This document shows positions 52,454-61,730 of a DNA stretch of 64,000 bases, piece after piece. Under the pieces are notes generated by a model. That model saw only the letters and a program-made list of their open reading frames with translations, had not been told where the DNA came from and ran no database searches. The stretch lies in assembly GCA_947489685.1 (NCBI GenBank), contig CANLEM010000001.1, positions 434,001 to 498,000 of the forward strand, in the 5' to 3' direction. The DNA comes from an uncultured Aquimarina sp. GTDB taxonomy: Bacteria > Bacteroidota > Bacteroidia > Flavobacteriales > Flavobacteriaceae. The first letter of the stretch is position 1, and each line of letters begins with the position of its first letter. The position numbers were made by a program, and so were the translations under genes.

Positions 52454-52855
52454 TTAAGTTAAACTACTTAAGTCTTGGTCTGGAGAAACACTTCGGTATA
52501 CGAATTTCCATCGTGAATCAATTAATTGGAACTTGTCTCTCATTACCGAGGTACCCATAAATGAGCCATCGGATTTATTGATAATATAGAGATAGCCTGT
52601 AAACTCTGCAGTGTCATTGTTGATTTCAACAACTGGATTTAAAACTAAATGACGAGTACCTCCCATTTTTTGTGTCATCTCGTAGAACCCCTTTAACCAT
52701 TCTATATATGACGAGGCTTCATCGAAGCTTCCAAAAGGGCTTTCAAATTTGCATTCGTTTTCAGCCCAAAGCGCTAAATGTTCATCGAATGAACCATTGT
52801 CGAAGGTCATCTCGGCACGGCTCTCTAAGTTTATAATTTCTTGATAATTGTCCAT
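52454..52855 (-). CDS. SnoaL/NTF2-like protein
   Basis: A 133-residue protein of the SnoaL fold: an initial helix (NYQEIINLESRAEMTFDNGS), a beta sheet and the pattern GTSVMRDKFQLIDSRWKFVY. Members bind or isomerise small hydrophobic molecules. It is the last gene of the minus-strand series starting at the alginate-export/hydrolase genes, although a gap of 38 bases to DoxX exists. Confidence 0.72.
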   Translation of the reverse strand: MDNYQEIINLESRAEMTFDNGSFDEHLALWAENECKFESPFGSFDEASSYIEWLKGFYEMTQKMGGTRHLVLNPVVEINNDTAEFTGYLYIINKSDGSFMGTSVMRDKFQLIDSRWKFVYRSVSPDQDLSSLT

Positions 52856-52893
52856 TTTTTATAGTTTTTATTATTGCATTTATTGGTAAAGAA

Positions 52894-53271
52894 TTATGAA
52901 TTCCATATTGGGCGCAATCGACTTCTATTTTCCCATAACACCCAGAGGTTTATTAGTAGTAAAATGATACCTACTACTGCATTTGAGGGAGCAAGAAAAA
53001 TATTGAATAAAAAGATGCCGATTGTAATAGGTAAAATAATAAGTGCTCCTAAGGCGCGGTATTTGGGAATGGCAAATAAAATGCCACCAACAATCTCAAC
53101 AATTGCTATTAGTGAGAATAACCAACCTGAGGCTATCATTGCCCCAATTAATGCGTTGGCAGCTTCGGGCATTTCAATAGCAGGCATGTGGTTCGTAAAC
53201 TTACTAATTCCTGAATTGAGCATCATTAGGCCAAATAAAATGCCTAGTACGAGTAAAATCTTGTTTTTCAT
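52894..53271 (-). CDS. DoxX-like membrane protein
   Basis: A 125-residue protein with four membrane helices (LLVLGILFGLMMLNSGISKF at the N-terminus). It matches the DoxX-like family. Its start overlaps the preceding 124-residue gene by four bases. Confidence 0.78.
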   Translation of the reverse strand: MKNKILLVLGILFGLMMLNSGISKFTNHMPAIEMPEAANALIGAMIASGWLFSLIAIVEIVGGILFAIPKYRALGALIILPITIGIFLFNIFLAPSNAVVGIILLLINLWVLWENRSRLRPIWNS

Positions 53272-53642
53272 TGTATTTCTATTTGATTAATATTCATTTT
53301 TAATTTTAGTTTATCGATAATAGCTTCTTTTATATTTTGATTGCTATATGTATATTCTACTCCCGGCTCCGTGATTTTAATGTATCTATCATGGTCTGCT
53401 AAAAAGCTTTTAATTCTAATCCGTTGTTCTTGGGTATAGGCACCGCCTATAAGAACCAAATCTATTTTTTGAGTATCTTTTAGCGTTTCAATACCCTCTT
53501 CTTCACTTAATGTTCCTATGATACTTATGTTTCCGAGAGTCGTAATAAGTTTTAAAATTTCTAGCCTTCTAAGTGGGCTTCCCCCAAAAAGAAGCACCGT
53601 TGGCGCATCTTTTGTTCCTGTTATCTGTTCTATTAATATCAT
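53268..53642 (-). CDS. Hypothetical protein, Rossmann-like
   Basis: A 124-residue protein with alternating strands and helices (TVLLFGGSPLRRLEILKLIT, then DLVLIGGAYTQEQRIRIKSF), resembling a small Rossmann or receiver-like fold without the receiver's conserved residues. No family recognised. It lies between the alginate-export gene and DoxX and overlaps DoxX. Confidence 0.6.
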   Translation of the reverse strand: MILIEQITGTKDAPTVLLFGGSPLRRLEILKLITTLGNISIIGTLSEEEGIETLKDTQKIDLVLIGGAYTQEQRIRIKSFLADHDRYIKITEPGVEYTYSNQNIKEAIIDKLKLKMNINQIEIQ

Positions 53643-53654
53643 ATCTGTCTTTAT

Positions 53655-55055
53655 TTAAAATCGAAATAAGAGTGAGAGGTTTAAAAAGTCGCTGATTTCT
53701 GCTGGAGTAGGATTGTCTTCGACAAACCCACCAGAATAGAAGTGAGCGTAATTTATACTAGAGGTTAAGTGGTCATTGAGCCTATACTGAATCTCAAAAT
53801 CAAGTTGATTCCCTAGATATTTCTTTCTTGATTCAGTTGGTGCAAGAAGAGGAATTCCCGAGCCTCCAATGTAGATGCCGTCGTCTGCCGAAACCCTCCA
53901 ATACCAAGTCCAGTCAACCAGCAGAGATATATCTTTTGCGACTTCTACGTTGAAGCTAGGGTGAATATCCCAATAATTGGCTGCGTACAATGCGCCGGCA
54001 CCCCTATAATATCCTTGCCTTGGATACATAGGGTTAAAGGTGTTTGCCCTGTTGTCGTTGTTATCACGGTCTCCGGTGAAATAATCCAGTTTTAAACCCA
54101 ATCTTTTTTTGGCCGGAGCATTCGGATTTAAAGTGTACCCTATTTCCCCAAAAAAACCAAAGGCCAAAATAGTGGCTGAACCTACAGAACCCAATTGGCC
54201 GGTAGCTTCTACATCATAGTCCCAATGCTTCTGTTTTTCATAAATTCTACCTCCGAAAGAATGTCTGGTTTCCTTACCATCCACATTGAAGAATTGAGAC
54301 ACTTCGTCTATAAATCCTAAATAATAAAAATCCAACTTGGCATTACCCAACACAGATTTTTTAGACTGCCAATAACTGCCCCAGAAAGTTTCTTCGGTAT
54401 CCCAAATGGGGTTGTCCAAAACCCCCGGTCTATTGGTGCCATATTTGGTAAAAAAAGCATCAGCCTTCCAATTGGTATTTTCAAAAAGCAGGTTAATTCC
54501 TTCCCAGTAGTGACGAATGTTCGGCCCTTCTCTAATGGTAATCAATCGTCCTCTTCCATAATTGAGTTCTTGTCTTCCAAGCCTTACTGTCAGTGATTTT
54601 TCTGAAGTATTTAAAATCTTGTAGTCTGCAAAAAGATTTAGAAGGAATAATTCATCCCTATCAACAACTGAAGCCGGGGCCTCTTTAAAAAATTCAAAAC
54701 CTGATGCGGGTTGTATGAAGATTCGAAACCTTGGGCCTAAATGAAGGTCTGCATGAACCATAAAACGTGCAAGCAAGTATCCTTCACCTTCGTCTTGGCG
54801 ATTTATAATACTTTCATAAAGAGTCCTTAGTTCACCGCCTATTGAAACGTAGTTGCTTTTATCATCACTTAATGGTATAAATTTTATAGGGTCAAAGTTT
54901 AAATCGGCATTGCTCGAATCTTTTAAGAATTCATAATTCTCTAGCTGTCGTATAGGCACAATGGGAGGTCTGCCGGAAGGTCTGTTCTGACCATTTGCAT
55001 AAGGGGCGCCACCAATTATAGCTATAAAAATTATGATAAAGGTTTTTTGCATCAA
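53655..55055 (-). CDS. Alginate-export-family outer-membrane porin
   Basis: A 466-residue protein with signal peptide (MMQKTFIIIFIAIIGGAPYA). The beta-barrel part resembles AlgE-type alginate export proteins, with segments such as RLGRQELNYGRGRLI and NHSFGGRIYE-like strands and a C-terminal Phe. Members of this Bacteroidota group probably import or export small or aromatic molecules rather than alginate. It is downstream of the alpha/beta-hydrolase gene and presumably passes the substrate for it. Confidence 0.78.
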   Translation of the reverse strand: MMQKTFIIIFIAIIGGAPYANGQNRPSGRPPIVPIRQLENYEFLKDSSNADLNFDPIKFIPLSDDKSNYVSIGGELRTLYESIINRQDEGEGYLLARFMVHADLHLGPRFRIFIQPASGFEFFKEAPASVVDRDELFLLNLFADYKILNTSEKSLTVRLGRQELNYGRGRLITIREGPNIRHYWEGINLLFENTNWKADAFFTKYGTNRPGVLDNPIWDTEETFWGSYWQSKKSVLGNAKLDFYYLGFIDEVSQFFNVDGKETRHSFGGRIYEKQKHWDYDVEATGQLGSVGSATILAFGFFGEIGYTLNPNAPAKKRLGLKLDYFTGDRDNNDNRANTFNPMYPRQGYYRGAGALYAANYWDIHPSFNVEVAKDISLLVDWTWYWRVSADDGIYIGGSGIPLLAPTESRKKYLGNQLDFEIQYRLNDHLTSSINYAHFYSGGFVEDNPTPAEISDFLNLSLLFRF

Positions 55056-55089
55056 TATGATTTAATTTTTCATATACCGTTTGCTAGCA

Positions 55090-55950
55090 TTATTTGTAAA
55101 ATTTTAATAGTTCGTCAACCAGGTAATCCGGCCTTTCTTCGGCAATCATATGACCACAGTTTGGGATGACTCCACCTCTTATGTTTTCGCAGTAAGGCTT
55201 TAACTGCTCGTATGCGTAGGCAGAACCAAACTGCCCTCCCAAAGCAAGAACGGGTACAACTATTTTTCCTTTTTGTATGGCCGAAGCAAACTGCTCTGTG
55301 GTTGTTAGCGCATCTTTATACCAGCCCACACTGCCACGTATTCCAGCTTTAGAGGCATAAGTGCGCATATATTCATCTTTATCCTTTTCGGATATCGCCG
55401 AAGGATTGAATAGCATTAAGCCGTATAGATAATTCCAAAACTCACGTTCCTTTCCGCTGATTAAAGTTTCTGGAAGGTCAACAGCGGAATTGAACCCAAA
55501 GTGCCAATACCCTCCGTGATTCTCTTTGGTGAAAGTGGTGAACTGATGCAGATTTACACTAGGCAAAGGCTCATCGAGGTAGGTAATGGTTGCTACCTCT
55601 TCCGGATATTTGGCGGCATAAAGATAGGTGGGTAACGCACCCATATCCCAACCGACCACATGCACCTTTTCTTTGATTTCAAATTGTTCTGCGATAGCTC
55701 GAAGGTCTTCTACCAAATTAAGACCATCGTAGCCGTTTTCGGGTTTATCACTATCACCATAACCGCGCATATCGGGGCAAATAACCATAAAACCTTCATC
55801 GACCAGTTCTGGTGCAACTTTACGCCAGGTGTATGAGGTGCCCAACCAGCCGTGTACTAAAAAAATGGGTGTTCCACTACCTGCTTTTCTAATGTGCAGG
55901 CGCGTATTGTTTACAAATAACTTGTGATGTTCAAAATCTTTAAATTTCAT
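55090..55950 (-). CDS. Alpha/beta hydrolase with Asp nucleophile (epoxide hydrolase/dehalogenase-like)
   Basis: A 286-residue enzyme. The oxyanion segment is VHGWLGTSYTWRK, the nucleophile elbow is VVGWDMGALP (Asp in place of Ser), and the catalytic His is in PNCGHMIAEE. An Asp nucleophile is typical of epoxide hydrolases and haloalkane dehalogenases, so the substrate is probably an epoxide or organohalide. It is two to five bases from the neighbouring SnoaL lipoprotein gene. Confidence 0.82.
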   Translation of the reverse strand: MKFKDFEHHKLFVNNTRLHIRKAGSGTPIFLVHGWLGTSYTWRKVAPELVDEGFMVICPDMRGYGDSDKPENGYDGLNLVEDLRAIAEQFEIKEKVHVVGWDMGALPTYLYAAKYPEEVATITYLDEPLPSVNLHQFTTFTKENHGGYWHFGFNSAVDLPETLISGKEREFWNYLYGLMLFNPSAISEKDKDEYMRTYASKAGIRGSVGWYKDALTTTEQFASAIQKGKIVVPVLALGGQFGSAYAYEQLKPYCENIRGGVIPNCGHMIAEERPDYLVDELLKFYK

Positions 55951-55954
55951 GTCT

Positions 55955-56500
55955 TTATTTTTTACGTTGAAAAGCCTGACCTTTTAGTGCAGTAGTATCT
56001 AGATAGAGCACATTGTAGGTTCTCTTTTTAAAATACCACCGACCATTTTTTTTAATTAATTCATCTTGATAGTTTGCCAAATTGTAATTACTGATTTCGG
56101 CATTGCGTGCTACTTCATTGAGATAAAAATTGGCCGTTGCCCTTTTTCCATCCTTAGCCAAATCGACATTGTATCCTGAGTTCAGTTGTACGAAAAATTC
56201 CCAGCTTGCCAACAAATGCTCAAAAGCATCTGCAATTTCATCTCGACCTTTAAAGGTTTTGTTTATGGGAGGCCCTATTTGCCAAATACCGTCTTCGACC
56301 CAAAGGTCTCTAAAGAGTTCTTTATCACTTCGAGCGGCGGCATCGGTAAAAACATTGCTCAGACCAACAATCTCCTCTTTGTCCTTAAAGCGTTCTGTTT
56401 TTAATTTAAGCGCCTCGAACTCTTCCTGGGTCACATAGTTTTGTGAGCATGATACGGTAAGTACTAGTGCAGCGAACAAGCTAGCGGGTTTCACTTTCAT
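55955..56500 (-). CDS. SnoaL-like lipoprotein
   Basis: A 181-residue protein with a lipobox (LFAALVLTVSC) and an NTF2/SnoaL fold (about 50-170: DAAARSDKELFRDLWVEDGI, later RYYFKKRTYNVL-like end). It probably binds a small hydrophobic substrate in the periplasm. Adjacent SnoaL genes at 56513 and 52454 suggest a shared job. Confidence 0.75.
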   Translation of the reverse strand: MKVKPASLFAALVLTVSCSQNYVTQEEFEALKLKTERFKDKEEIVGLSNVFTDAAARSDKELFRDLWVEDGIWQIGPPINKTFKGRDEIADAFEHLLASWEFFVQLNSGYNVDLAKDGKRATANFYLNEVARNAEISNYNLANYQDELIKKNGRWYFKKRTYNVLYLDTTALKGQAFQRKK

Positions 56501-56512
56501 ATTGCTTTCCTT

Positions 56513-56932
56513 TTATTGATTCATTGCTTCGATAAGTTTCATAACGTTGGGGTCGGCGTTCATGATTCTCTTTTTAAAGAGCCACTTTCCGTTTACTTTG
56601 ACCAACTCATCATTAAAAGTGCCCGAGCCAGCCATGGTACTTTCATCTCTGTTGAATACAGTTAGGTAGCTATACATTGTAGCTGTATCACCCTCTCCTT
56701 TTACCTCATGATTGGTTAAAAGGTGTCGACGGCCCCGGGCAAAACTGTCGAGCAGCTGGGGAAATTCTATACGGAGGTTTTCCTTGCCTTTGGTACTACC
56801 CCAAAATCCGGCTAACTCTCCATCTTCGACAAATGTGCTGAGATACTTCTCCACATCTTCACTGTCCATCGCATTGTCAAATGTGGCGGTAAGTTCAATA
56901 ATGTCCATTCGGTCTTCTGCAGTTAATTTCAT
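56513..56932 (-). CDS. SnoaL-like protein
   Basis: A 139-residue cytoplasmic NTF2-like protein: MDIIELTATFDNAMDSEDVE and GELAGFWGSTKGKENLRIEF, with the ending WLFKKRIMNADPNVMKL. It lies 12 bases upstream of the SnoaL lipoprotein gene. Function unknown. Confidence 0.77.
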   Translation of the reverse strand: MKLTAEDRMDIIELTATFDNAMDSEDVEKYLSTFVEDGELAGFWGSTKGKENLRIEFPQLLDSFARGRRHLLTNHEVKGEGDTATMYSYLTVFNRDESTMAGSGTFNDELVKVNGKWLFKKRIMNADPNVMKLIEAMNQ

Positions 56933-56944
56933 GTGTTCTAAATT

Positions 56945-57364
56945 TTATGAGGTGATACTTTTACTTGAAAAAATTGATTGGTAGTGTGCTTTATGTGCGT
57001 ACATCAAATAAACATGCATTAGCCCGGTAATAAGAGCAGGTACAGCTGTTGATTGGTCCATTCTGAAATGGAAAAGAACCCCATTGAGCATAATAGGAAA
57101 CATAATAACCAACATCAACGCAACAAAGCGATTCGAAAATAAGGCTAGTGCAGTGAGTATTTTTACAAGCCCCATAATCGGGTAGAAATACCCAGCTTCT
57201 CCTAAAGTGGTTAAAAATTTTGTGGCTAACTCCCCTTGTTCGGGAGTTGGTAACGGGTTGAACATAAATAACATATTCAGACCGTTAAAAAGATATCCTG
57301 CCCCCAGAAGAAAGCGAAGAATAATTATTATCCATTTCTTAATGCCATTTCTTTTTGTTGTCAT
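56945..57364 (-). CDS. DoxX-like membrane protein
   Basis: A 139-residue protein with four membrane helices (IIILRFLLGAGYLFNGLNML at the start), DoxX-like. It is the second DoxX protein of this run and lies 12 bases before the SnoaL gene in the same operon. Confidence 0.78.
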   Translation of the reverse strand: MTTKRNGIKKWIIIILRFLLGAGYLFNGLNMLFMFNPLPTPEQGELATKFLTTLGEAGYFYPIMGLVKILTALALFSNRFVALMLVIMFPIMLNGVLFHFRMDQSTAVPALITGLMHVYLMYAHKAHYQSIFSSKSITS

Positions 57365-57402
57365 AATCTTATTGTTTGGTTATTAAGCTTTTATACTATT
57401 TG

Positions 57403-58599
57403 TTATGTATTGTTCGGTACCGTCTGTTTATTGGCTCTTGAGAATATTCGGATGGCAAACCCCAATGTGAGTAATAGACAGCCAATGGCGAAAAACAGAA
57501 AACTGGTATGAATGCCAAACTTTTCTATCACAGGATTAAAAAATATGGGGGAGAGGAATTGCCCCAGAAAAATACCTGTGGTCAGAAAGCCCGATGACAT
57601 TCCCCTGATAGACTCATCAACAGAATCGAGCAACCAAACATTCAGGTTCGGCATTAGTAGACCATTACCGGCGCCAATGACCAGCATGGCAATAAGAATC
57701 ACTGCATAGGAACTCGTAAAGCGAACCCAGAGAAATCCCAGCCCCATTAGAAGAAAAACTAAGAACATTACTTTCTGGTAGCTTGAAGCTGCCAGTATTT
57801 TTCTATGAAAAAGTGAGGCTGCCGTTCCGGAAAGGGTCGTACAAGCAATGGCATAACCCGAAAGGCTGTTTCCTTTAATGTTTAGAGAATCCAATAGAAA
57901 AGGTACTTGCGTAGGGATGATATAGAAGAATACCATGCCACAAAGTGCAGAGGCGACGATGACCCACAGAATGGCTGGAAATGCCTTGAGCCCTTTGACC
58001 ATTTTGTTAGTGGTTGTTGATGCTGATTTCGATACAGCTTGGGGTTCATGCAGATAAAAAGTACTCAGCAGAAGTACCAACAAGGAGAACCCATAAATAA
58101 GAAATGGGTAACGCCAATCCATATCGGCTAAAAGCCCTCCGATGGTGATAAAGACAACACCACCCAGTCCTACAAAAGCATTTTGATAGCCCACAAAACG
58201 TTTACGCTCGTCATTCTTAAAATAGTCCCCTATGAGCGTTGTAGCGATGGTCATGATGCCTCCTACAGCTATTCCCAAAAATGCTCTACCCACCAAAATC
58301 AAGTAGAGATTGTCTAAAAAGTAGCCTGAACTACCGCCAATCGCATACAGTAACAAGCTCACATAAAAGAGCTTTAGCCTGCCAATCTTATCAATAATCT
58401 TTCCTGCAAAAGGCGCCCATAGCGCAATGAACAATGCGGGAATGGTCAGAATCAACTTGCTCAAAAACACCGAATTGGGTGTGCTTTCAAAAACACTCGC
58501 CATTTGTGGTAATGATGGTGAAATTGTAGCCCCAGACATGATGGTAAGGCTACTGGCCAGTAGCAGCGTGAGTTTCAGTATGTTCGTGTTTTTCTTCAC
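57403..58599 (-). CDS. MFS transporter
   Basis: A 398-residue, 12-helix major facilitator. The signature between helices 2 and 3 is APFAGKIIDKIGRLKLF, with LVGRAFLGIAVGGIMT after helix 4. It is of the drug-efflux type, so export of a toxic compound is likely. It begins seven bases after the pirin gene. Confidence 0.87.
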   Translation of the reverse strand: MKKNTNILKLTLLLASSLTIMSGATISPSLPQMASVFESTPNSVFLSKLILTIPALFIALWAPFAGKIIDKIGRLKLFYVSLLLYAIGGSSGYFLDNLYLILVGRAFLGIAVGGIMTIATTLIGDYFKNDERKRFVGYQNAFVGLGGVVFITIGGLLADMDWRYPFLIYGFSLLVLLLSTFYLHEPQAVSKSASTTTNKMVKGLKAFPAILWVIVASALCGMVFFYIIPTQVPFLLDSLNIKGNSLSGYAIACTTLSGTAASLFHRKILAASSYQKVMFLVFLLMGLGFLWVRFTSSYAVILIAMLVIGAGNGLLMPNLNVWLLDSVDESIRGMSSGFLTTGIFLGQFLSPIFFNPVIEKFGIHTSFLFFAIGCLLLTLGFAIRIFSRANKQTVPNNT

Positions 58600-58606
58600 G
58601 CGATTT

Positions 58607-59437
58607 CTAGTATTTATGACTTTCTAAATGTCCCATTTCGCCCCTTCCCAATCTTTTTCTAGCATCACGCATTTGCTCTTTCGTAGTCATGACAAAAGGG
58701 CCTCCGTAAATTATGGGCTCATCTATTGGAATGGCGCTTCCGTATAAAAAGTTGACGCCTTGATTGCTTTGTATTTTTACTGTGTTTCCTTCTTTGCTGA
58801 GAATGGAAAGGCTTTGTGGTGAGATAGGCTTTCCATCTATTTCTGCTGAACCTTTTATACCATAAACAAAGGCCATTTCTTTTCCTGGCAAATCAATACT
58901 TCCTCCGGGTTTTATTTGAACATCAAATAATGAAACGGAAGTGACCATCTGATGTGCTGCAGTATTGTCTCGATATTCTCCATGAATTATTCTAACAATG
59001 GCATCCTCACTTTCCACTACCGGGACTTCATCGGCCATGGCGTGCATTGATTTAGGTTCTACCATTCGATTCTCTTCTGAGTGGTTAATCCATATCTGAA
59101 ATCCATGGGCATCCTTACCAGACTCTTTTGGAAATTCATCATGGTGCATACCTGAACCAGCTTGCGTTATGTGATATCCGCCTGGGTCAATACTACTATG
59201 GTCACCCTGACTGTCACGATTGATAAAACCTTGTTGGCTATCCGGCATCATATAAGTCAACACCGATATCCCTGCATGTGGATGGGGACCAAAAACCTGA
59301 CCTGTCATATGGTATTCTGTAAATACCAGAAAGGGTTCAATCGCATAGTCTTTGGCAAAGATGTTTACACCCCTTAATTTAGGGGACATCGATTCAAATT
59401 CAAGTTGGTGATATGCAGTGACCGATTTATATTTCAT
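58607..59437 (-). CDS. Pirin-family protein (second copy)
   Basis: A 276-residue bicupin. Ligands are in GPHPHAGISVLTY and SGMHHDEFPKES. It differs clearly from the pirin at 44646, so the two are not recent duplicates. It lies 33 bases downstream of the isochorismatase-like gene, repeating the isochorismatase-pirin pairing. Confidence 0.87.
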   Translation of the reverse strand: MKYKSVTAYHQLEFESMSPKLRGVNIFAKDYAIEPFLVFTEYHMTGQVFGPHPHAGISVLTYMMPDSQQGFINRDSQGDHSSIDPGGYHITQAGSGMHHDEFPKESGKDAHGFQIWINHSEENRMVEPKSMHAMADEVPVVESEDAIVRIIHGEYRDNTAAHQMVTSVSLFDVQIKPGGSIDLPGKEMAFVYGIKGSAEIDGKPISPQSLSILSKEGNTVKIQSNQGVNFLYGSAIPIDEPIIYGGPFVMTTKEQMRDARKRLGRGEMGHLESHKY

Positions 59438-59470
59438 AATAGTGTTTCATGGATTCTCAATGGTATAAAC

Positions 59471-60085
59471 TCAATCTTTATAAGCCTGAAAGAAGCCGCC
59501 CCATCCGCTATGTTCTTGATAGAGTTTGCCAACGACCTCACCTTCGGGAGTTCGCCAATCACCCATTAACTCTGATGCCAATGTGCCCCAAGAAACCATA
59601 GTAGCTCCGGCTTGTGTCATCCGTAACATAGCGGCATGCTCTACTAGTTTCTGGTCACTTCCAGAACAATCGACTACTACATAAGGCTCATACCCATTGT
59701 TGAGCAAATCAAGGGTTAATAATTGAGCGCATATATCTAATGATATACCCCCAAGAATAATTTTCTTTCTGCCAATTTTTTTAATTTCCTCTCTGAACTT
59801 TGGCTCGTCCCAAGCGCTGGGTGTAGAGCGTTCGACCGATTTTCCATGTTTCAAGTATTCGGACACTAACGGATAAAATTTCCCCCTAAAGCCACCTTCT
59901 TCACCTAGAATGATGGTTGGCATTTTAAAGATTTTAGAAATTTTTGCCAGTGCTGTGGCGTTGTTGACAAAGGTGCTCTTCTCTATGGTTCTTAACCCTG
60001 GGTCAAAACCCGTAAGGAAGTCTACCATGACGATTGCAGCATTTTTTGGAGATAGCTTTTCGGTATATCTGTTATTTTCATTCAT
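59471..60085 (-). CDS. Isochorismatase-family hydrolase (second copy)
   Basis: A 204-residue cysteine-hydrolase-fold protein: Asp in IVMVDFLTGFD and Cys in GISLDICAQLLTLDLLNNGY. The position of the usual Lys is occupied by ILGEEGGF, so activity may differ from classical members. Unlike the copy at 43825 it has no signal peptide. It is 11 bases downstream of the DUF2798 gene. Confidence 0.82.
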   Translation of the reverse strand: MNENNRYTEKLSPKNAAIVMVDFLTGFDPGLRTIEKSTFVNNATALAKISKIFKMPTIILGEEGGFRGKFYPLVSEYLKHGKSVERSTPSAWDEPKFREEIKKIGRKKIILGGISLDICAQLLTLDLLNNGYEPYVVVDCSGSDQKLVEHAAMLRMTQAGATMVSWGTLASELMGDWRTPEGEVVGKLYQEHSGWGGFFQAYKD

Positions 60086-60096
60086 AATTTTTAAAA

Positions 60097-60345
60097 TTAA
60101 CCGTTAGGTGATTCTGCTAAAGCTTTTGTTATTCTTGTTACTAAAGGCAAGGTTGTCAAGACAATGGGTATGACGATTATCCATGTTCGGAAAAAATTAC
60201 CCATCCAAACGGAAAAAAAGTTTTCAATCAAACCTTGATTCATGAAAAGCATTATTCCCGAGAGGCTTGACCCTATGAAAAGGGTCATTAACAACATGAA
60301 CAATGGCATGTAGAATTTTGAAGAAAGCCTTTTCCGTTTTGACAT
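60097..60345 (-). CDS. DUF2798-like small membrane protein
   Basis: An 82-residue protein with two helices (FMLLMTLFIGSSLSGIMLFM, then the WIIVIPIVLTTLPLV part), matching DUF2798. Function unknown. It is the first gene of the minus-strand operon of six or more genes down to the alginate-export porin. Confidence 0.75.
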   Translation of the reverse strand: MSKRKRLSSKFYMPLFMLLMTLFIGSSLSGIMLFMNQGLIENFFSVWMGNFFRTWIIVIPIVLTTLPLVTRITKALAESPNG

Positions 60346-60649
60346 TAATTAAATTATTTAATTCATTAAATCGACCGATGGTCTTTTACATATTATAATT
60401 GACTTTCGACAATTTGGAATCGCCAAATGAATTAGTGATTGCAAAAAAATAATAGGTCCCTTTATTATAAATTCAAAGATATTTTTTAGACCTGCCAATG
60501 AGTTGCACTTATTACATCATTGATTTCAATTATTCTTGTTGGCTGATTGTTGAAAAATTAGAAGGAAGGTAAAAAGGCATAAAAAGATAAGAATCCAACG
60601 GAAGACCGATGGATTCTTATGGGGGGAACTAACTGATAAATACTAAACT
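60346..60649. other. Intergenic region between DUF2798 and SRPBCC genes
   Basis: About 300 bases of AT-rich sequence. It contains the promoter region of the DUF2798 operon (left side) and, near the right end, the hairpin at 60588-60619. No ORF is seen. Confidence 0.5.
60588..60619 (-). terminator. Terminator of the SRPBCC gene
   Basis: TAAGAATCCA (60588-60597) and TGGATTCTTA (60610-60619) form a perfect 10-bp stem; on the minus strand a T-rich run follows. Confidence 0.75.
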
Positions 60650-61096
60650 CTACTGGCTTTCAAAAGCTATATAATCCATAGACTCAGCTCGCTGCTTTAG
60701 CTTTTGGTTCATTCTCTCAAAGCCATTTTTGGTTTTGGTATCTAGACTTTTGGCGAACAGGCCTACCAAAATGCCCGTAAATGTTTCACTGTGATGAAAG
60801 GTGGTAGTACCATCGTTATTTTCAACAAGCTGAAAGTGGTGTTCCCCATCAAATAAACCTTTAAACCATAAATGTCCGAGCCATTTTAACTCAGCTTCTT
60901 TTTCAGACATCTTTATGGTTGGAGTGAAGGCCATATCCGGAAGCTTTATTTTTATTTTTCCACCGACCTTGGGAGTGCCTTTTATTGATTTGATAAATGG
61001 ATTCCATTCGGGGTAGGCATCAAAATCTGTTAGAATATCCCATACCCGTTTTTTGCCTGCGTTGATTTCTATCGAAGTCTCTATGTGCTTAGCCAT
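60650..61096 (-). CDS. SRPBCC-family protein
   Basis: A 148-residue START/Bet v1-like protein: SIEINAGKKRVWDILTDFDA and FNPFIKSIKG-type segment (YPEWNPFIKS). Such proteins bind hydrophobic ligands such as polyketides or aromatics. It lies 59 bases from the Crp/Fnr gene on the same strand. Confidence 0.83.
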   Translation of the reverse strand: MAKHIETSIEINAGKKRVWDILTDFDAYPEWNPFIKSIKGTPKVGGKIKIKLPDMAFTPTIKMSEKEAELKWLGHLWFKGLFDGEHHFQLVENNDGTTTFHHSETFTGILVGLFAKSLDTKTKNGFERMNQKLKQRAESMDYIAFESQ

Positions 61097-61155
61097 ATCT
61101 TAAATTTTTGTATGACAAAGATTGGACTAAATACGGCTGTTGCTCTTGATATAAA

Positions 61156-61725
61156 TCAAGAAGTTTTTTTTGTCCTTATTCTACTGAAGGTTTCTGGCGA
61201 CATGCCCAACATTGAGGCTAGATATTGCAAAGGCACCTGATTGAAGAGCTCCTTGTTATGTTCGAAAAGCTGATTGTAACGTTCTTCTGCCGATAGCGAG
61301 AGGTGATTGAAAACGCGGTCTTCCAACGTAATAAAACAGCCGGTTATGAATTTCTTCTCCATACTGGACCAGTTGGGCACTAGTTCGTTTAGTCGAGCGT
61401 AGTTTTCTTCACTAATAGTGTAGAGCTCACAATCGGTCAAGGCCTGCATATTCCAACGTGCCCGTTGCCTGAAAATGAAACTTGAAAGGTCTGTCACAAA
61501 ATAACCTTGACTAGAAATCCATTGGGTTACTTCTTTTTTACCAGTATCAGAAAAAATGCGAATGTATCCGCTTTTAACAAAGCTGAGTTTGTCGCAATAT
61601 TGACCTGTTTTGATGAAGTAATCTCCTTTTTTTAGTTCTGATTGGGTAAAAAGCGCCACCACATTGGCCATGTTTTCTTTAGTGATGCCAAAATATGAAT
61701 TGATATATTTTTGAAGTTCTTTCAT
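61156..61725 (-). CDS. Crp/Fnr-family regulator
   Basis: A 189-residue protein with an N-terminal cyclic-nucleotide-binding fold (SELKKGDYFIKTGQYCDKLS) and a C-terminal HTH (VPLQYLASMLGMSPETFSRI). It has no FNR Cys cluster. It probably regulates the adjacent divergent epimerase and the SRPBCC gene, as in other small loci of this kind. Confidence 0.82.
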   Translation of the reverse strand: MKELQKYINSYFGITKENMANVVALFTQSELKKGDYFIKTGQYCDKLSFVKSGYIRIFSDTGKKEVTQWISSQGYFVTDLSSFIFRQRARWNMQALTDCELYTISEENYARLNELVPNWSSMEKKFITGCFITLEDRVFNHLSLSAEERYNQLFEHNKELFNQVPLQYLASMLGMSPETFSRIRTKKTS

Positions 61726-61730
61726 TTGCC

